A stretch of 64,000 nucleotides of DNA from contig VXAA01005193.1 of NCBI GenBank assembly GCA_013399115.1, positions 1,113,024 to 1,177,023 on the forward strand, read 5' to 3'. The stretch is from Anseranas semipalmata. Its lineage: Eukaryota > Chordata > Aves > Anseriformes > Anseranatidae. The position numbers and the translations under genes were made by a program. The notes under the pieces were generated by a model. That model made no database searches and was not told where the DNA came from. It worked only from the letters and a program-made list of their open reading frames with translations. How positions within the stretch are numbered: position 1 is the first letter of the stretch; each line of letters opens with the position of its first letter. This document shows, piece by piece, positions 11,716-23,300 of this stretch.

Positions 11716-14299
11716 ATTTCATTTGCTGTAGTTAGAAAGGAAGAAGACTCCCTGCACCTTTCCTGTGTGTTACCACTAAGGAGCAGTGTTTTCTTTACAT
11801 TATTTTCCTCTCCCTGTCACCACAGAGTGTGAGAGCTTTTGGGAACTAACACTGGCAGGAGGAGAGAGGAGAAGAACTTGAAACCAATCCTGCACTGGGC
11901 CTCAGCAACAGCTGATTTCTCTCTCCAGCTTTGGAGCAGCAGGAGGGCCCTACCACTGCACCAAGGGACAGAGACACAAAAGATAGCTTTTTGAAGCCCT
12001 CCTTCAAAGACCAGCAGCCTCAGCAAGCAAGACTCTTCTTTAAATTACCAGCAAACACTGAACATATCTGTGGGTTGCAGGTGTGGTGACCGTTTTGCCA
12101 AACTTCTGGAGACCTTTAGAGTTTGGCCACATGCATAGAAAGGATCCAGTTGGTTGCAAAAGGAAGGTTTCTTCAGTTCCTCCTGGATTCATCTGCCTTG
12201 GTCTCTCTTTAGTGATAAGCAAGGGTAACTCTCAGTTTTGTCCTCTATGTGCTTTACTAGCATAAATGTAACACTAAGCAGGTGCAGCTGCTGTTGCTTT
12301 TACTCAGTCTTCCATTCAGCATCACCCTAGGAAGGAGCAGCAGTGTCAGTGGCTTTTGCAAAACAGCACCTATGAGAACAAGCTACCCTGTAAATCCTAA
12401 TAATATCCAGCAGGAAGGTTAATTCAGTAGAAGAATGAGCATGGAATAAGTGCATGTGGGGGGAAGGAGAGGAAGGAGATTCTGCATCATTTTTAAAACC
12501 GGGCAGATGAGATGTGCTGAAGCAGCTCCTTACATCCAGGAGGATGCAGCAGCTGAAGAGGTGATTAACAAGGCCCCAGCTTGGCTGTGCTGAACGCTCG
12601 TCAAAGGAGTGGGCAGAGACACATCTGGGGTACCTGGGGTAGATTTGCAAGGAGGCAGTCTTAATATTTGGCACTGTTTGACAGCTTGCTTTTTGCCCAG
12701 CCTCTGCAGTTGCTCCCTGTTTGTGTTGCTATGAGTTATGGACAAGAGGATTGCGTTCTTCATGTGTGCCAATGCTCTCTCCTGCATTTCTATATCCCAT
12801 CTGCCTCAACAGATCCATTTGGAGAACTAATGCTTTGGCTCCAGTTTGAAAGTCTTAATCAGGGAGTTTGTTTTTGTCATCATGCAGAGCCAGTGTGTCA
12901 GCTCTCAGCTGCTCTCCAGCTCACCTCTCTTCCGGCTATTCTACAACTTCCATGCACTACATCTTCACAGGGATAAGCATCCTCTTCAAATCAGCTATCA
13001 TTAAGAGCAAGTAGCATCAAAGGGCAGATGTTAAAAAAAAAAAAAAACATAAAAAAGAAGGATTTCCTTCCCTCCCTCAGCTTCCCAATGAGAAGAAGAA
13101 GAGCAGCATGTGCTAGGCTCTCTACCAGGAATGCATTTCATCACACTGAGCAATGCAGGGGTTATTTTTTCCCAGGTGGTTCAACTAGTTCAGGGCTCTC
13201 CTGGACTGACCCAGCAGCACCGCTGTTCCCTGGTGCCCAGAGACAGCCCAGGAAGGTGAGCACTGCTTCCCTTGCAGACAGGGTGAGTGCTCAGTGCTGT
13301 ACATTTCTAGAGGAAAAGCTGTTCCTGTGGTTATTAGAAGCCATAAAGAAAGGCAGTTACTGGTCATGGAACAGTTTGTTTCTGCAGATGCTTATCAAAA
13401 GGATTTCTCACCTAATCTTAAACAGCCATCATCTTGAAACCTGCCCAGAAAAAGAGGTAAATGCTGTGCTGGCCTTAGATCTTGAAAGTCTCTTAGATTA
13501 AAAAAAAAAAAAATCATGAAAATTATTTCTTCATTTTAAAAAGAGAACAAACTTCACAGTAGCTCATATTGGTACTGTCAGAGAACAGATTTTTTCTCAT
13601 GCCCATTGGAGAAGAGCAGTGACAAAGACCAGTGAGTGGGGCAAGATGAAAGCAAGGTGAAAGAAGTTAACATAATACTTTGACTATTGACTTTGACTAA
13701 TTGACTCTGAGGACAGTGGAGGGAGAAATGTGCCATGGCATGTTCATAGGGTGTGAGGAAGAAGGAGGGAGAGCAAGCTGACCGAAGCGCACAAGGGGCG
13801 AGGGATGAACCACAGCAACAGAAGCAGATTTAGGCAACAAAGCAAGAAATGCCTCCCCAGGGTGAGGTCTCTCAGGACAGCGAGATGACCAAAGAGGAGA
13901 GAACCACGCCCAGGCAAGGGAAATCTACTTGGACTTGGCTGGCACTTGCTTCAGAAAAGGGACCAGTAGAGCTCAAAGGACTCTTCTACCTCGGTGCAAA
14001 CAAACCCCAACATGCCTGGTTTTCTTGGAGCCAGAGCTGTTCTTAGGCTCAGCAAAAGTTATGGCAGCATTAATAATCAGGTGCTTGGCTCTAGCCCTAA
14101 TGTCCACTTGAATGCATCCCGTTCTGCAAGATGCTGGGTCCTGCTCGCCTGCACCATTTTACTGCCCAGTTTCTTACACAAGTAATCTGGTTAGACTGTG
14201 GCAGATAAGATATGCAAAGTATTGCTCTGCTTCAAGGATAATTAATTTTGTCATATGCTTTTGAAATAATTCATACACAATTTTCTCCTCTGTATTTAT
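11716..14299. other. Unique non-coding DNA with two A runs
   Basis: A runs of 14-15 lie at 13033-13047 and 13500-13513. They bracket an open frame of 157 codons (13028-13501) that starts inside the first A run. I recognise no domain in it and treat it as chance. A small degenerate TTGACT repeat lies near 13679-13706. The 14200-14300 part is AT-rich with AGATAAG and TAATTAATT motifs. Confidence 0.55.
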
Positions 14300-14400
14300 A
14301 GACTCCAAGCTTTTAAAGCCAGAAGGCACATGGCAATTCAGCGTGACCACCTGCTTAAGCAGTCTGGCCAGACTGTCTTGACCAACAATTTCAGTTTCAG
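14300..14400 (-). repeat. Old amniote interspersed repeat, antisense end
   Basis: TTTTAAAGCCAGAAGGCACA followed by GACCACCTGC resembles the reverse complement of a tail pattern found on many old sauropsid repeats ('ggaggtcagactagatgatctaatggtcccttctggccttaaa'). The same pattern, in sense orientation, appears at 60185-60350. Which family carries it cannot be settled by eye; old CR1/L3-like LINEs and related SINEs are both possible. Confidence 0.45.
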
Positions 14401-15630
14401 ACCAGCAAACACCTGTTTGAGATCCAAGCTGTCAGCAGACTGTGGGCATTTCTGGGCTTAACACTACTGCAGAGATTCCCTGACAGGTGACTGTGCTGGT
14501 TCTGCTTTCCACCATTGTCCTAATCAAGGACTTGTTACAACTGCATTCAGGACAGCAGTAACAAACCACTTAACAAACTATGTTCTTGATGTGAGGTGTT
14601 TTACTGTTACAAATGCTTCAACATGTTGGTGATGCTGCTAATACTCATAATCTTTGTCAGGCTTCTCTTTTGGGTAGGGGCTGGAAGGGACAGAAGCCAT
14701 GGCACAGATGTCTTCCACTTTCTGCCATCAAGTTTACTACAAGCTCTCCATTCCCACCTCCACTTCCAGCAAGGATAAGGTATTTCGGTCTTGCAAGAGG
14801 ACTGGAAGAACTGAATCACTGAATTTTCTGAAAGACAGATCTGTTGTGGTGATGAGCACATAAAGGGATGTGTATGAAGGATTTAGAGGCATGGGGTGAA
14901 TCTTGGTCACCTCTGAAACCAGGGGCAAAACTGCTCCATGACCTTAGTGGATCCAAGTTTTCTCCTTTGACACAAACAGGACACACAATTGTTAGTTTTG
15001 GCTGGGGTAAATCTGGGTCTCTGACAAGGACACATGGGATGGTCGATGTACCCAATTTAGATATTGAGAACCAGAACATGTGCTATTGATAGTTTGTAAA
15101 GGACAGAATGAGTGTAGTCTTTAACTGTATTTTCTTCTCCGTCACTAGCAGTCTTCACTGCTTTTTGTGAAACGAGGTTTTACTAATGCTGTTTGTCTGC
15201 AGTGGCAGCAATCTTTCCCCAGCTGTGTGGGCCAGCACTGTAATTACAAACACTGCTTTTTTACACTGTGCTCTGACTGCTCACAATCACCAGCCACTGG
15301 TGCTTGCTTTCCTTTAATTCCTTCCTTTAATGAGGAATTGGCCTATATAATGGCGGACCCATGGTGAACATAATTTTCAGGTAGATACCTATGCCATAGC
15401 ATTCAATTATTATAAAAGCTGCATTAACTGAGCTAAATCATTAAGGAATATTTCCCAGTGTAGGAAATGGCAGCTGTTCTGGGAGGACGGCAATTCTCCA
15501 GGCTCACAAATAGCACAGGAAAATCTAATGCAGATCCTCACTGGAAAAATATCACTGGCTGCCTCTACTCAACCTCTCAGCCAGCTCTTAGGCTTAAAAA
15601 GTAATCTAAAGACTACATGTGCCAGCATAC
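14401..15630. other. Unique non-coding DNA, no gene recognised
   Basis: Several overlapping frames of 60-90 codons lie on both strands at 14596-15090. None is recognisable and they shadow each other. No repeats were assigned. Confidence 0.5.
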
Positions 15631-15680
15631 AAAAAAAAAAAAAAAAAACCAAAAAACCAAAAAACAAAAAACAAAAAACA
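15631..15680. repeat. A-rich simple repeat, A18 then CAAAAAA units
   Basis: Eighteen As are followed by irregular CCAAAAAA and CAAAAAA units. It may be the degenerate tail of a retroposed sequence, but no element body was identified to its left. Confidence 0.95.
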
Positions 15681-17334
15681 CTCAAGTCCTGGCTCCCCAC
15701 GTGACTGTATGTGAAAATAAAAGGACTTGAGGTTTGAGTCCTGATCTTGCTTTGTCCATGTGAAAGACATTTAGACAAATAAGCACAACCACTTTGTCTT
15801 TCACAGACAGTGAGTCAAACAAAAAACATGTCCCTCTTCTTTCTCTTGCTGCCCCATGATTTTGCACATGCAAACAACAAAACCAGTGAGTGAAAATGCT
15901 TGTGAGTATGTTTTTCTCAGATCTAATCTAATTTTATGGACTATTTTTTTCTGTGGGCTTTTAGCTTCATGGCTATACATGTTTGATCTCTCCTACCCTT
16001 AAAATACTGTCAGAAAGACAAAGAGGCATTAATATGAAGAAGGATGGGAGGTCTGAAATGAGTTATTATCACTGCCTTGTCACCCACTGTCTGGGTAGAC
16101 TATAGCGCAATAGAAATGTAAGTTTAAGGCAAAAAAAATCTGTTTTAAATTATTCAAGATTTGCCTCTCCAGCTCTCACAGACAAGGCTGTATGGCAATA
16201 ACTACACATGCAAAAGTGATTGTATTTCTCTCTTCATAACCTGAGGGCATTAGGATGCTTCAGAGACTGTATGTCAAGTTTTGCAGGTTTAGAAACCTGT
16301 GGAAACTCAGAGCAGTGAAGAAGACTCTCAATGGTCCCTTTCTGTTCCCAAACCAGTTGTGTCCCTCAGAGCTGTGAGGCTGACAGAGGCTCCTGGGTTG
16401 CAATGTAAATGCATTGTGCCCAACTTCAGACTTCAAATGTCTCAGCAGTTCCAGTTAGCAGGGAAGGCAGACTTTGTTCCACACTGCAGAGACACAAAGC
16501 ATCATCTCCTCCTCTCTGAACTGCAGCGGCTGCCCGGATACTTGGAGATGCAGTTTGAGAGCTCTCACGATCCTGAGATCTTGGCTTGTTCATCGGTCAT
16601 CTTCGCTTGTGATGGGGCTGACATGATGCAGTAGGGATGCTGGCTGCTGAACTTGCAGCAGCGGGTGCTGATCTCTGGGAATTTTCCTCCCTCAGACCTT
16701 ATATTTAACTGTAATTAGAGAACAATGCAAAACCCAATTTATTGGGCATTTTTTGGTTGCTTAGTTGGTGCCTTCTGTCTAGACAGATGAAGACCACCCA
16801 GGATAGCAGAGTATTTTAAACAACACTTGTTTATGTCTTCCTGCATTGTGCTAAACATACTGCAGTGATGGGCACCAAACCCATCCTGCAGCTAAATTCT
16901 TTCATCTAAATGCTGGAAGTGTCACAGGGAGTTTTAAACAACCAGAAAACTGCTGAGGGAATGGGCCATAGGCACATGTCACACCGTCCCTGCCCAGCGT
17001 CAGGCCCCTTGGCAGCGGGACCCTCACCATCCGTGTTCCCGAATCAGCTGCCATCAGCCCTGGAGGTGGATAGGGGTGGGACAAAACCAAAGAAAACCAG
17101 TCTATCCCATACACATCTCGATATGTTGCCTGTGGACTGGGACATCCTCCTCTGTGCCTGCCTGAGATATTTCCTTGGTGGTGGTGTTTAAAGGGCAGTC
17201 TCCTGGGATGTCAGTCTCCCATGACCTAGGGGAGGGAGCAGTGGGCTGGGTCCTAGTCACGGACTTATATTTAGAGCATGAGAGCTGAATTTTTGTGATA
17301 AATGGACAACTTCTGTTGCAGCCCTTTCACAACA
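15681..17334. other. Unique non-coding DNA, no gene recognised
   Basis: The longest frame here (16299-16634, plus strand, 111 codons) has an ordinary amino-acid composition but no recognised motif. No strong splice signals flank it. The 15720-15760 part weakly resembles MIR but was not called. Confidence 0.5.
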
Positions 17335-17515
17335 GGAATGGTGAGTAGTGCAGCACTGGATCAGGCTGCCCAGCTGACATGGTCATGAAATCTCCATCCT
17401 TGGAAATGCTCACAGCGTGGCTGGACAAAGGCCCAGAAACTTGACCTAAGCTCCGGGTGATCTCCAGAGGTCCTGTCCAACCTAAATTGGCCTCTGACCC
17501 TCTGACATCATGTTG
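17335..17515 (+). repeat. CR1 LINE 3' end relic
   Basis: The segment follows the 3' end of avian CR1. CACTGGATCAGGCTGCCCAG is followed by GAAATCTCCATCCTTGGAAA, then GTGGCTGGACAAAGGCC, then GGTGATCTCCAGAGGTCCTG and TCCAACCTAAATTGG. Each corresponds in order to the known 'ggctgcccagagaggttgtggagtctccatccttggagat ... tagatgacctccagaggtcccttccaacct' pattern. The terminal ATTCTATG-type octamer repeat is not recognisable. It is 5'-truncated and inactive, as usual for CR1. Confidence 0.78.
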
Positions 17516-19147
17516 GGATGGCATAGCTTCTGAAAAAACTGTGAATATTCCCAAAACACACTGGGCAAGATGCCTGAACGTGGGCACCTAAAGTTAGGTT
17601 CCTAACCATTAGCAAATAAGTCACCAAACTTCCCAAAGCCATTGACATAAATGGGCTGTCTTTTCTTTTAAAAGCATCACTGCCTTTCACTGCCCACTTA
17701 GCCTTTCCCTTGATTCATTCTTTTTTTTTTTCCCTGTAACTTAATTGTGAAGAAATCTATTTACCCACTAGACCTGCCTTTTCGCAAAACTATTTGTCAT
17801 TTTGAAATCTATTTGTTTCACATGGGATCAAACATACAACTGTTTAAAGATGAAAAAAAAAAAGAAAAAAAACATAACACCAGCCTCTCCTCCAAACACA
17901 TAACACACAGCCAGGAATTATAAATCCTGCAGAAATATCCAACAGCCCAGTGCTTACAACGTTCATCTCAGGTATGGGCAAGCCAGAGTTAAGACCTTCA
18001 CTCTTTCTGGTTCATTACATGGCCAATGTTTTAAATTATATTTGTTTTGGTATAAAAGAGACTGAATGCAACCTGAGATCCGATGTCTGCTGCAGGATCA
18101 GGGTCTGAAGGACAGCTGGAGGAAAAAGCCAGCTTTGTTCTTTAGCCTTCACCCAAAAGCACACTCACTTAAATCCTGTACCTGGCATATTTTGAATGAA
18201 ATGACAGATCTGAGCCCATAAGCCAGAGAACGGCAGAAAACTCAGTTATGCTGGTAATGCTTTTGTCTCCCTGAGACAAGCACATGCTTACAGATAGAAT
18301 TTCCTTAGCTACATAAAATGGGGAATCTTTTCCAAACAGCACAGGGGTGCAAGTCTGGAGTGGAGAGGAAATATTTTAATGCATTGTTTGACATTTTAAA
18401 GAAAGGGTCCTCAATTTTTCCTTGGGGCCAGCGTTTTGCCTGCCCTTTTGCTTCTCTCTGCTTAGGGCTGTGAGGACACGCGGTCCCTGCTTTCTGCCCC
18501 ATCTCTGCTGGGGAAGGGATGCGGTGGCTGGGGATGCCACTCTGCGGACTGCCTTGCCAGGAGTTGTCCTTGGTTGCCTTCCCACTGGCATGGGGAAGGA
18601 GTCTGCTCAGTGTCAGGAGAATGCCTTCCCTTCTTTGCAGGCTGAGGATCTCATCTAGGTACAGCCTGGAATGAAACTCTGCAAAAGCATCGCCTGAGAG
18701 CTTGTACATTCCGCTGTTCCTGTCACAGTGCCGAATTCCTCAAAAATAACACAGTCGTGAACAGCACCGCTACTAAACATTATGTGTTTAGCGAAGCCAA
18801 AAGAGAAAATTGGCAGGGAAAGGAATGTTCTTTTCAGACTTCTGAAAGAGCACTACAGGCTATGGGGAGCAAACAGCAACATTACGGGCTAATAATAATG
18901 CTGCTTGAGGACTCCTTTAAAGTGATAAATACGTTTTTAATAAGCATATCTCCTCATTTTGGGAGCTCTGGGTTCGCGTACAGATGTAATTTCATCCACA
19001 GAGTGTGGCTGTGAGGATGCATCTGAAGCGCCTGGGGACTCTCTGAATGGGGAAGGCTGGGTACGGAGCAGAGCAGCCTCCCATTAGGAGGGGTTTAGTC
19101 TGAATTCTCCCTCAAAGACAAGATAAAGAGGAAAAGCTGGCTATCTC
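17516..19147. other. Unique non-coding DNA with a possible regulatory block
   Basis: An A-rich run lies at 17853-17872. A TATAAAAG motif occurs at about 18051, but without a CpG-rich or coding context. The part at 18860-19010, ending at an ATG-free frame beside the gap, is AT-rich with TGATAAATACG and TTTTTAATAAGC motifs and looks like a conserved non-coding element. No gene was recognised. Confidence 0.5.
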
Positions 19148-19410
19148 NNNNNNNNNNNNNNNNNNNNNNNNNNNNNNNNNNNNNNNNNNNNNNNNNNNNN
19201 NNNNNNNNNNNNNNNNNNNNNNNNNNNNNNNNNNNNNNNNNNNNNNNNNNNNNNNNNNNNNNNNNNNNNNNNNNNNNNNNNNNNNNNNNNNNNNNNNNNN
19301 NNNNNNNNNNNNNNNNNNNNNNNNNNNNNNNNNNNNNNNNNNNNNNNNNNNNNNNNNNNNNNNNNNNNNNNNNNNNNNNNNNNNNNNNNNNNNNNNNNNN
19401 NNNNNNNNNN
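19148..19410. other. Assembly gap (263 Ns)
   Basis: The bases are all N. The right flank begins with eight Cs followed by ATTCCCTGACTCCCCC, so the gap may have formed at a C-rich or hard-to-sequence stretch. The antisense open frames that span it are artefacts. Confidence 0.99.
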
Positions 19411-20178
19411 CCCCCCCCATTCCCTGACTCCCCCCAGGGTGACTGCATGGATGTCAGTGAGCGAGGCAGAGCATCAGCATCCTGGCTGTGCCTCTCCTGC
19501 GTCACCCTGCGGGGTACAAGCTCTCTCTCACCGAGAACATCTTTGCAGGGACTCCCAGCCTCTGGGACAGCAGCAGGGCATCGTCAGCAATGCTGTGTTG
19601 ACACATCCCGACAGTCGAGGGTCCCTGCCTCTGATTGCCATCTGTGTTTCTCAGGGATCCCTAATAAAATTAGTAGTGTGCTGCTGCACCGTTGGGTGAA
19701 GGTGACAGTGGGGAGGGGAGGCAGACTTCGGGTATGATTATCTTGTCTTCCCGTGCTTTTTGCCTTTTAGTAAATAAAACTAATAAGATGCTGGGCAGCA
19801 ATTCAATCTGTCACGCTTCACACATCAGAATAATTCAACCAGAAATAGAAAGTGTTCAACCCCCATTAGAGACAGTGCCCTAAAGAACAGGCTGATTTCT
19901 TTTCTTTTTTTTTTTTTTTTGGCTTATAATTTATTTCACATCAATTATGCACTGCCAACAAAAGCAGCTTTGTGCCAAGTTGTGATCTGCTTTTCTCTCA
20001 GAGACGTCCTAACTGTTTTACTTCTCCTCAGACTGTTTGCAGGTTCCCATCCACAGCAAAGTCTCAAATATGTGCAGAAGTCACACGTGGCACCTTGTCC
20101 CCAGCACTGCACATTAGCCCCCTTCGGGGCATAAACTCCTGGCTCTGTTCTCCCCAGAGTGCTTTCTTCTCATTACAG
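19411..20178. other. Unique non-coding DNA with a T16 run
   Basis: T16 lies at 19905-19920. Overlapping frames of 60-100 codons at 19439-19737 are not recognisable. The part at 19755-19880 is AT-rich and repeat-free and may be regulatory. Confidence 0.45.
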
Positions 20179-20303
20179 GGCATCCTAATTTTGTCCAGCC
20201 TCGCTCTGTGTGTACGGCATCTTTGGTAACCGACCTGCTGCTGCCGCTGGGAGGGATGCCCGTGATCACTACTTGGTTGACATCAGGAGCCTACTACGCA
20301 CAG
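20179..20303 (+). other. Possible small internal exon (unproven)
   Basis: A good splice acceptor (GCTTTCTTCTCATTACAG ending at 20178) precedes 125 bases that are open in one frame (two bases, then 41 codons). A near-consensus donor CAG|GTGAGG follows at 20303/20304. The frame reads HPNFVQPRSVCTASLVTDLL for its first 20 residues and ends in TWLTSGAYYAQ; it contains a hydrophobic Leu/Pro/Gly-rich middle. I do not recognise the peptide. At least one other frame is also open here, which weakens the case. It could be a coding exon, a lncRNA exon or chance. Confidence 0.18.
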
Positions 20304-23300
20304 GTGAGGCTCATGTAAAGGGGGTGACAAGGAGAGGAAGGGGACTGCTGGCACCTGGAGGGAGCAGTGCTCCTGTTGCAGATGCTGAGAGCAGTCCAGA
20401 CCCTTGTGTAGCCGGGTTTCGTGTTCACTGCACATCCGTGTGCTCCGACTTGCTCTGCTCTGGAGAGACAGATCATCTCTGCATTGGCAGGCTTCTCCTA
20501 CACCCTTGTCTCTGTCGCTGCATTGTCATGGTAATGTGTCTACTTCAAATGAAAAGCGATCCATTATTTATTACTGAATGAATTCTCTGGGCCAAATTCC
20601 ATATCGCTTCACTCCTTGCATTATCACCTGCAGGAAAGATGAAACATTTTACACCTAAATTGCACCTTGCTGAAAAGGAACGGATCACTTCTGCCAGAGG
20701 AAGTGCAGGAGCCTGCAGCCCCTCCATGTCTCTGCCTTTCCCTGAGACCTGTGCACTGCCTGTAACACCATTCAAAGTGTTGTTGAACGGGATGTTATTA
20801 TTATTATTATTATTTTTTTTTCCCACAATTTGCAAACACACACAGGTGGGAGGCAGATGCTGGTGCTAACCCTGCTCTGGGGGTGGTGGTACCACAGCAG
20901 TGCTCCCCTCACATGGATTTCATGCCATTGCCCCTGCAGGAGGTTGCATCTCTCCTTTCTAACTTCCTTTCTATACTGTTTCTGTGGACTCTGTCTGAGA
21001 CACTTGCAGACAAGCCCATGCAGACCTTTGCGAGGTCTTCCAGGTGACCCATGTCCGGAAGCTGCTGGGATGGGACACGGGGCCATCCAGGCAGCCAGCT
21101 GCCACCCAGGGCTTCTCCACATGTGGGGAGCAGGTGCACATGCATGCTAGCTTGTCTTGCATGGATCTCCTCTGCACATGTATGTATATATGTCACCAGT
21201 CTGTGTCTTACGTGAAACTCAGTGACTGTGGGGCAAATACTCATTTGCTTCCAAGTAATTATTTGCAGAAAAAATCTCCAAATCTTCTGGATTTTCAGGG
21301 AACAAGCTAGATCAGAATAATTTCTTCTGGTCATTTAGAATTGTTGTTACACTTCAGCTGGGACATGATAAGGTTTGCTTGTTTTCTTTAGAGCCCTCTC
21401 CTAAAAACCCTGCAGGAACTCAGTGTGCGAGCAAGGTAGCATGACTCTAGTGCTCTTAGCAGCAGGTTTCATTGTGTTTCAATGTCTCCGATGTTGAGGT
21501 CTTTGCCACTTCTAAATGTACTCACAGAGTCATTCTTTTCTCTCCCTTTCTTTTTTATTCATCTTGCTGGAAAAATTGAGGGGGTTTGGGTGTTCTGTGT
21601 TGAAAGAACAAATTCAAGTGGCACAAGCCTTCCCACCCCCTCACGGTGAGATAGGGCAAAACAACTTCACCCAGAGGGACACCAGGCTCCAGCAGGCTGG
21701 GCATTGCTGGCTTATTCCTGCCTCCAGGACAAGCTCGCCGCACACATGGGGCTCCCTGTGTCCCCGTCCCCCTTACAGAAACCCTCGGCAGAGCAGGCGG
21801 TGAGAGCTTCTGGTGAGAAACGCCACCCAGCGCTGCTCAGGAGCTGCCGGGGAGGTGGAAGCCGTGGCGAGGCACCCACCACTCGCTGGGTCACAGCTGA
21901 GCTGGATGGATGCAGGGTCCCTCGCAGATGTGTCTTACCCCGTTTAAGGACAGGTCAAGGGTCCTGCTGGTGCAGGCCCCGTCCCTGACTTGAAGACCAG
22001 TAGCAAAAGCATGACCTTGCCAGCAAAGAGTGTTTCCAGGAGAGGGAAGGCATTGGTTTCTTCCTGATGCAGATGGGAAGCAGCCTTGCCTGGAAGCACA
22101 ATGATGGCCTTATCTCATAATTATTTCCTAATGAGTATCATTTCACATGCAAATCCCATCCATACAAAAAAAATTAATCCTTTTAAAAATCTGCGTAAGT
22201 GACAGGGTCTATAATTTCCTGCTGCGGCAGCACTGCGTGGTGTCATCAGGCAGTGTGGTGGTTTCAGCATCCGCTGGTCTCGTTTACCTGCACGATGGAT
22301 TTATGAAATGAACTTTTCTCCAAATAGCCATTCAGGAGGCAAACTTCAGCTACCAAACAGTAACCCAGGCGCCTGGGGAACTGAAAGAGTCCCCTGAGAA
22401 GTATCAGAGAAGTGGGGTGAATGCCAAAGAGGTGGGAATTGGTGGTCAGGCTGATGGGTGCCATCTGCCAGCCCATGCAAAGGGCTGGCACAGGACACGT
22501 TGCAGACATACTGTATGCCATCCTTGTCCAGGCAGAACCTTCCCAGAGGACAAATATTCATTTCCTTCACTAATTTTTGACAGTTCCCATCCCCTTCTTA
22601 CAGAATGTTCTTACAGAATTATGTGGGATATTTTGGCGACACCTATTTTTTCTCATTCATTGTTTATATCATCTTTCTTGTGTCCCTGAGAGATGAAAAA
22701 AAGAAACCCAAAGACATGAATCTGGGTAGGAATGATTACAGGTATTCAGCAGCTTCCAGCTGAAAGTCCCCCACTGAAGTCACACCATTGGCTGCTTCCC
22801 AGGTCCCTGCTGGGGACGCCCTGGCGGTCTTGTGAGGACAGTGTGGAGGAGGGAGAAGAGGGGAAAGGTGCTCTTCAAGGAGTTGTTGGCCTTCTGTCCA
22901 CTGTTCACGGCTTTTTGATGGGGATTGATAAAAAGTTGGAATTAACCTTTAAACAGGTTTGGTATTTGGATGGGAAAAATAAAAAACCCCCGCTTCCTTC
23001 CTCAAATATTGTATTTTAAAGCGAGGAGCACTAACAGTCTCTAGATACTCCTGTTCTTTTGCCTGATGATTCCCCTGTCGGGCCTTAGTCTGTATGAAGC
23101 AGAACAGCTCACAACTATGCCCTGGGCTCCTGCTGAGCAAAGTAAGAGAGGACTCATACCTGAGGGGATCTGGGAGCCCGACCAGTTGGCAGCATTTCAG
23201 TTTCAGCCATCGGTTTCCTGTTCATCAGCACTGGTTTGCTTTCTCATGATTAAAGTGCAAGTGGCACCAGTTTGGATGCTACAAAAAATAATTCTCATCT

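Noticed and set aside
13028..13501. 157-codon plus-strand frame
   Set aside because: It starts inside an A run (poly-Lys start) and ends at another; no motif.
13679..13706. Degenerate TTGACT tandem repeat
   Set aside because: Only four imperfect units in 28 bases; too short to call significant.
18051..18058. TATAAAAG motif
   Set aside because: AT-rich surroundings without CpG island, start-site context or downstream exon; such motifs occur by chance.
19095..19505. Minus-strand frames across 19.1-19.5 kb
   Set aside because: They run through Ns and exist only because unknown bases cannot give stops.
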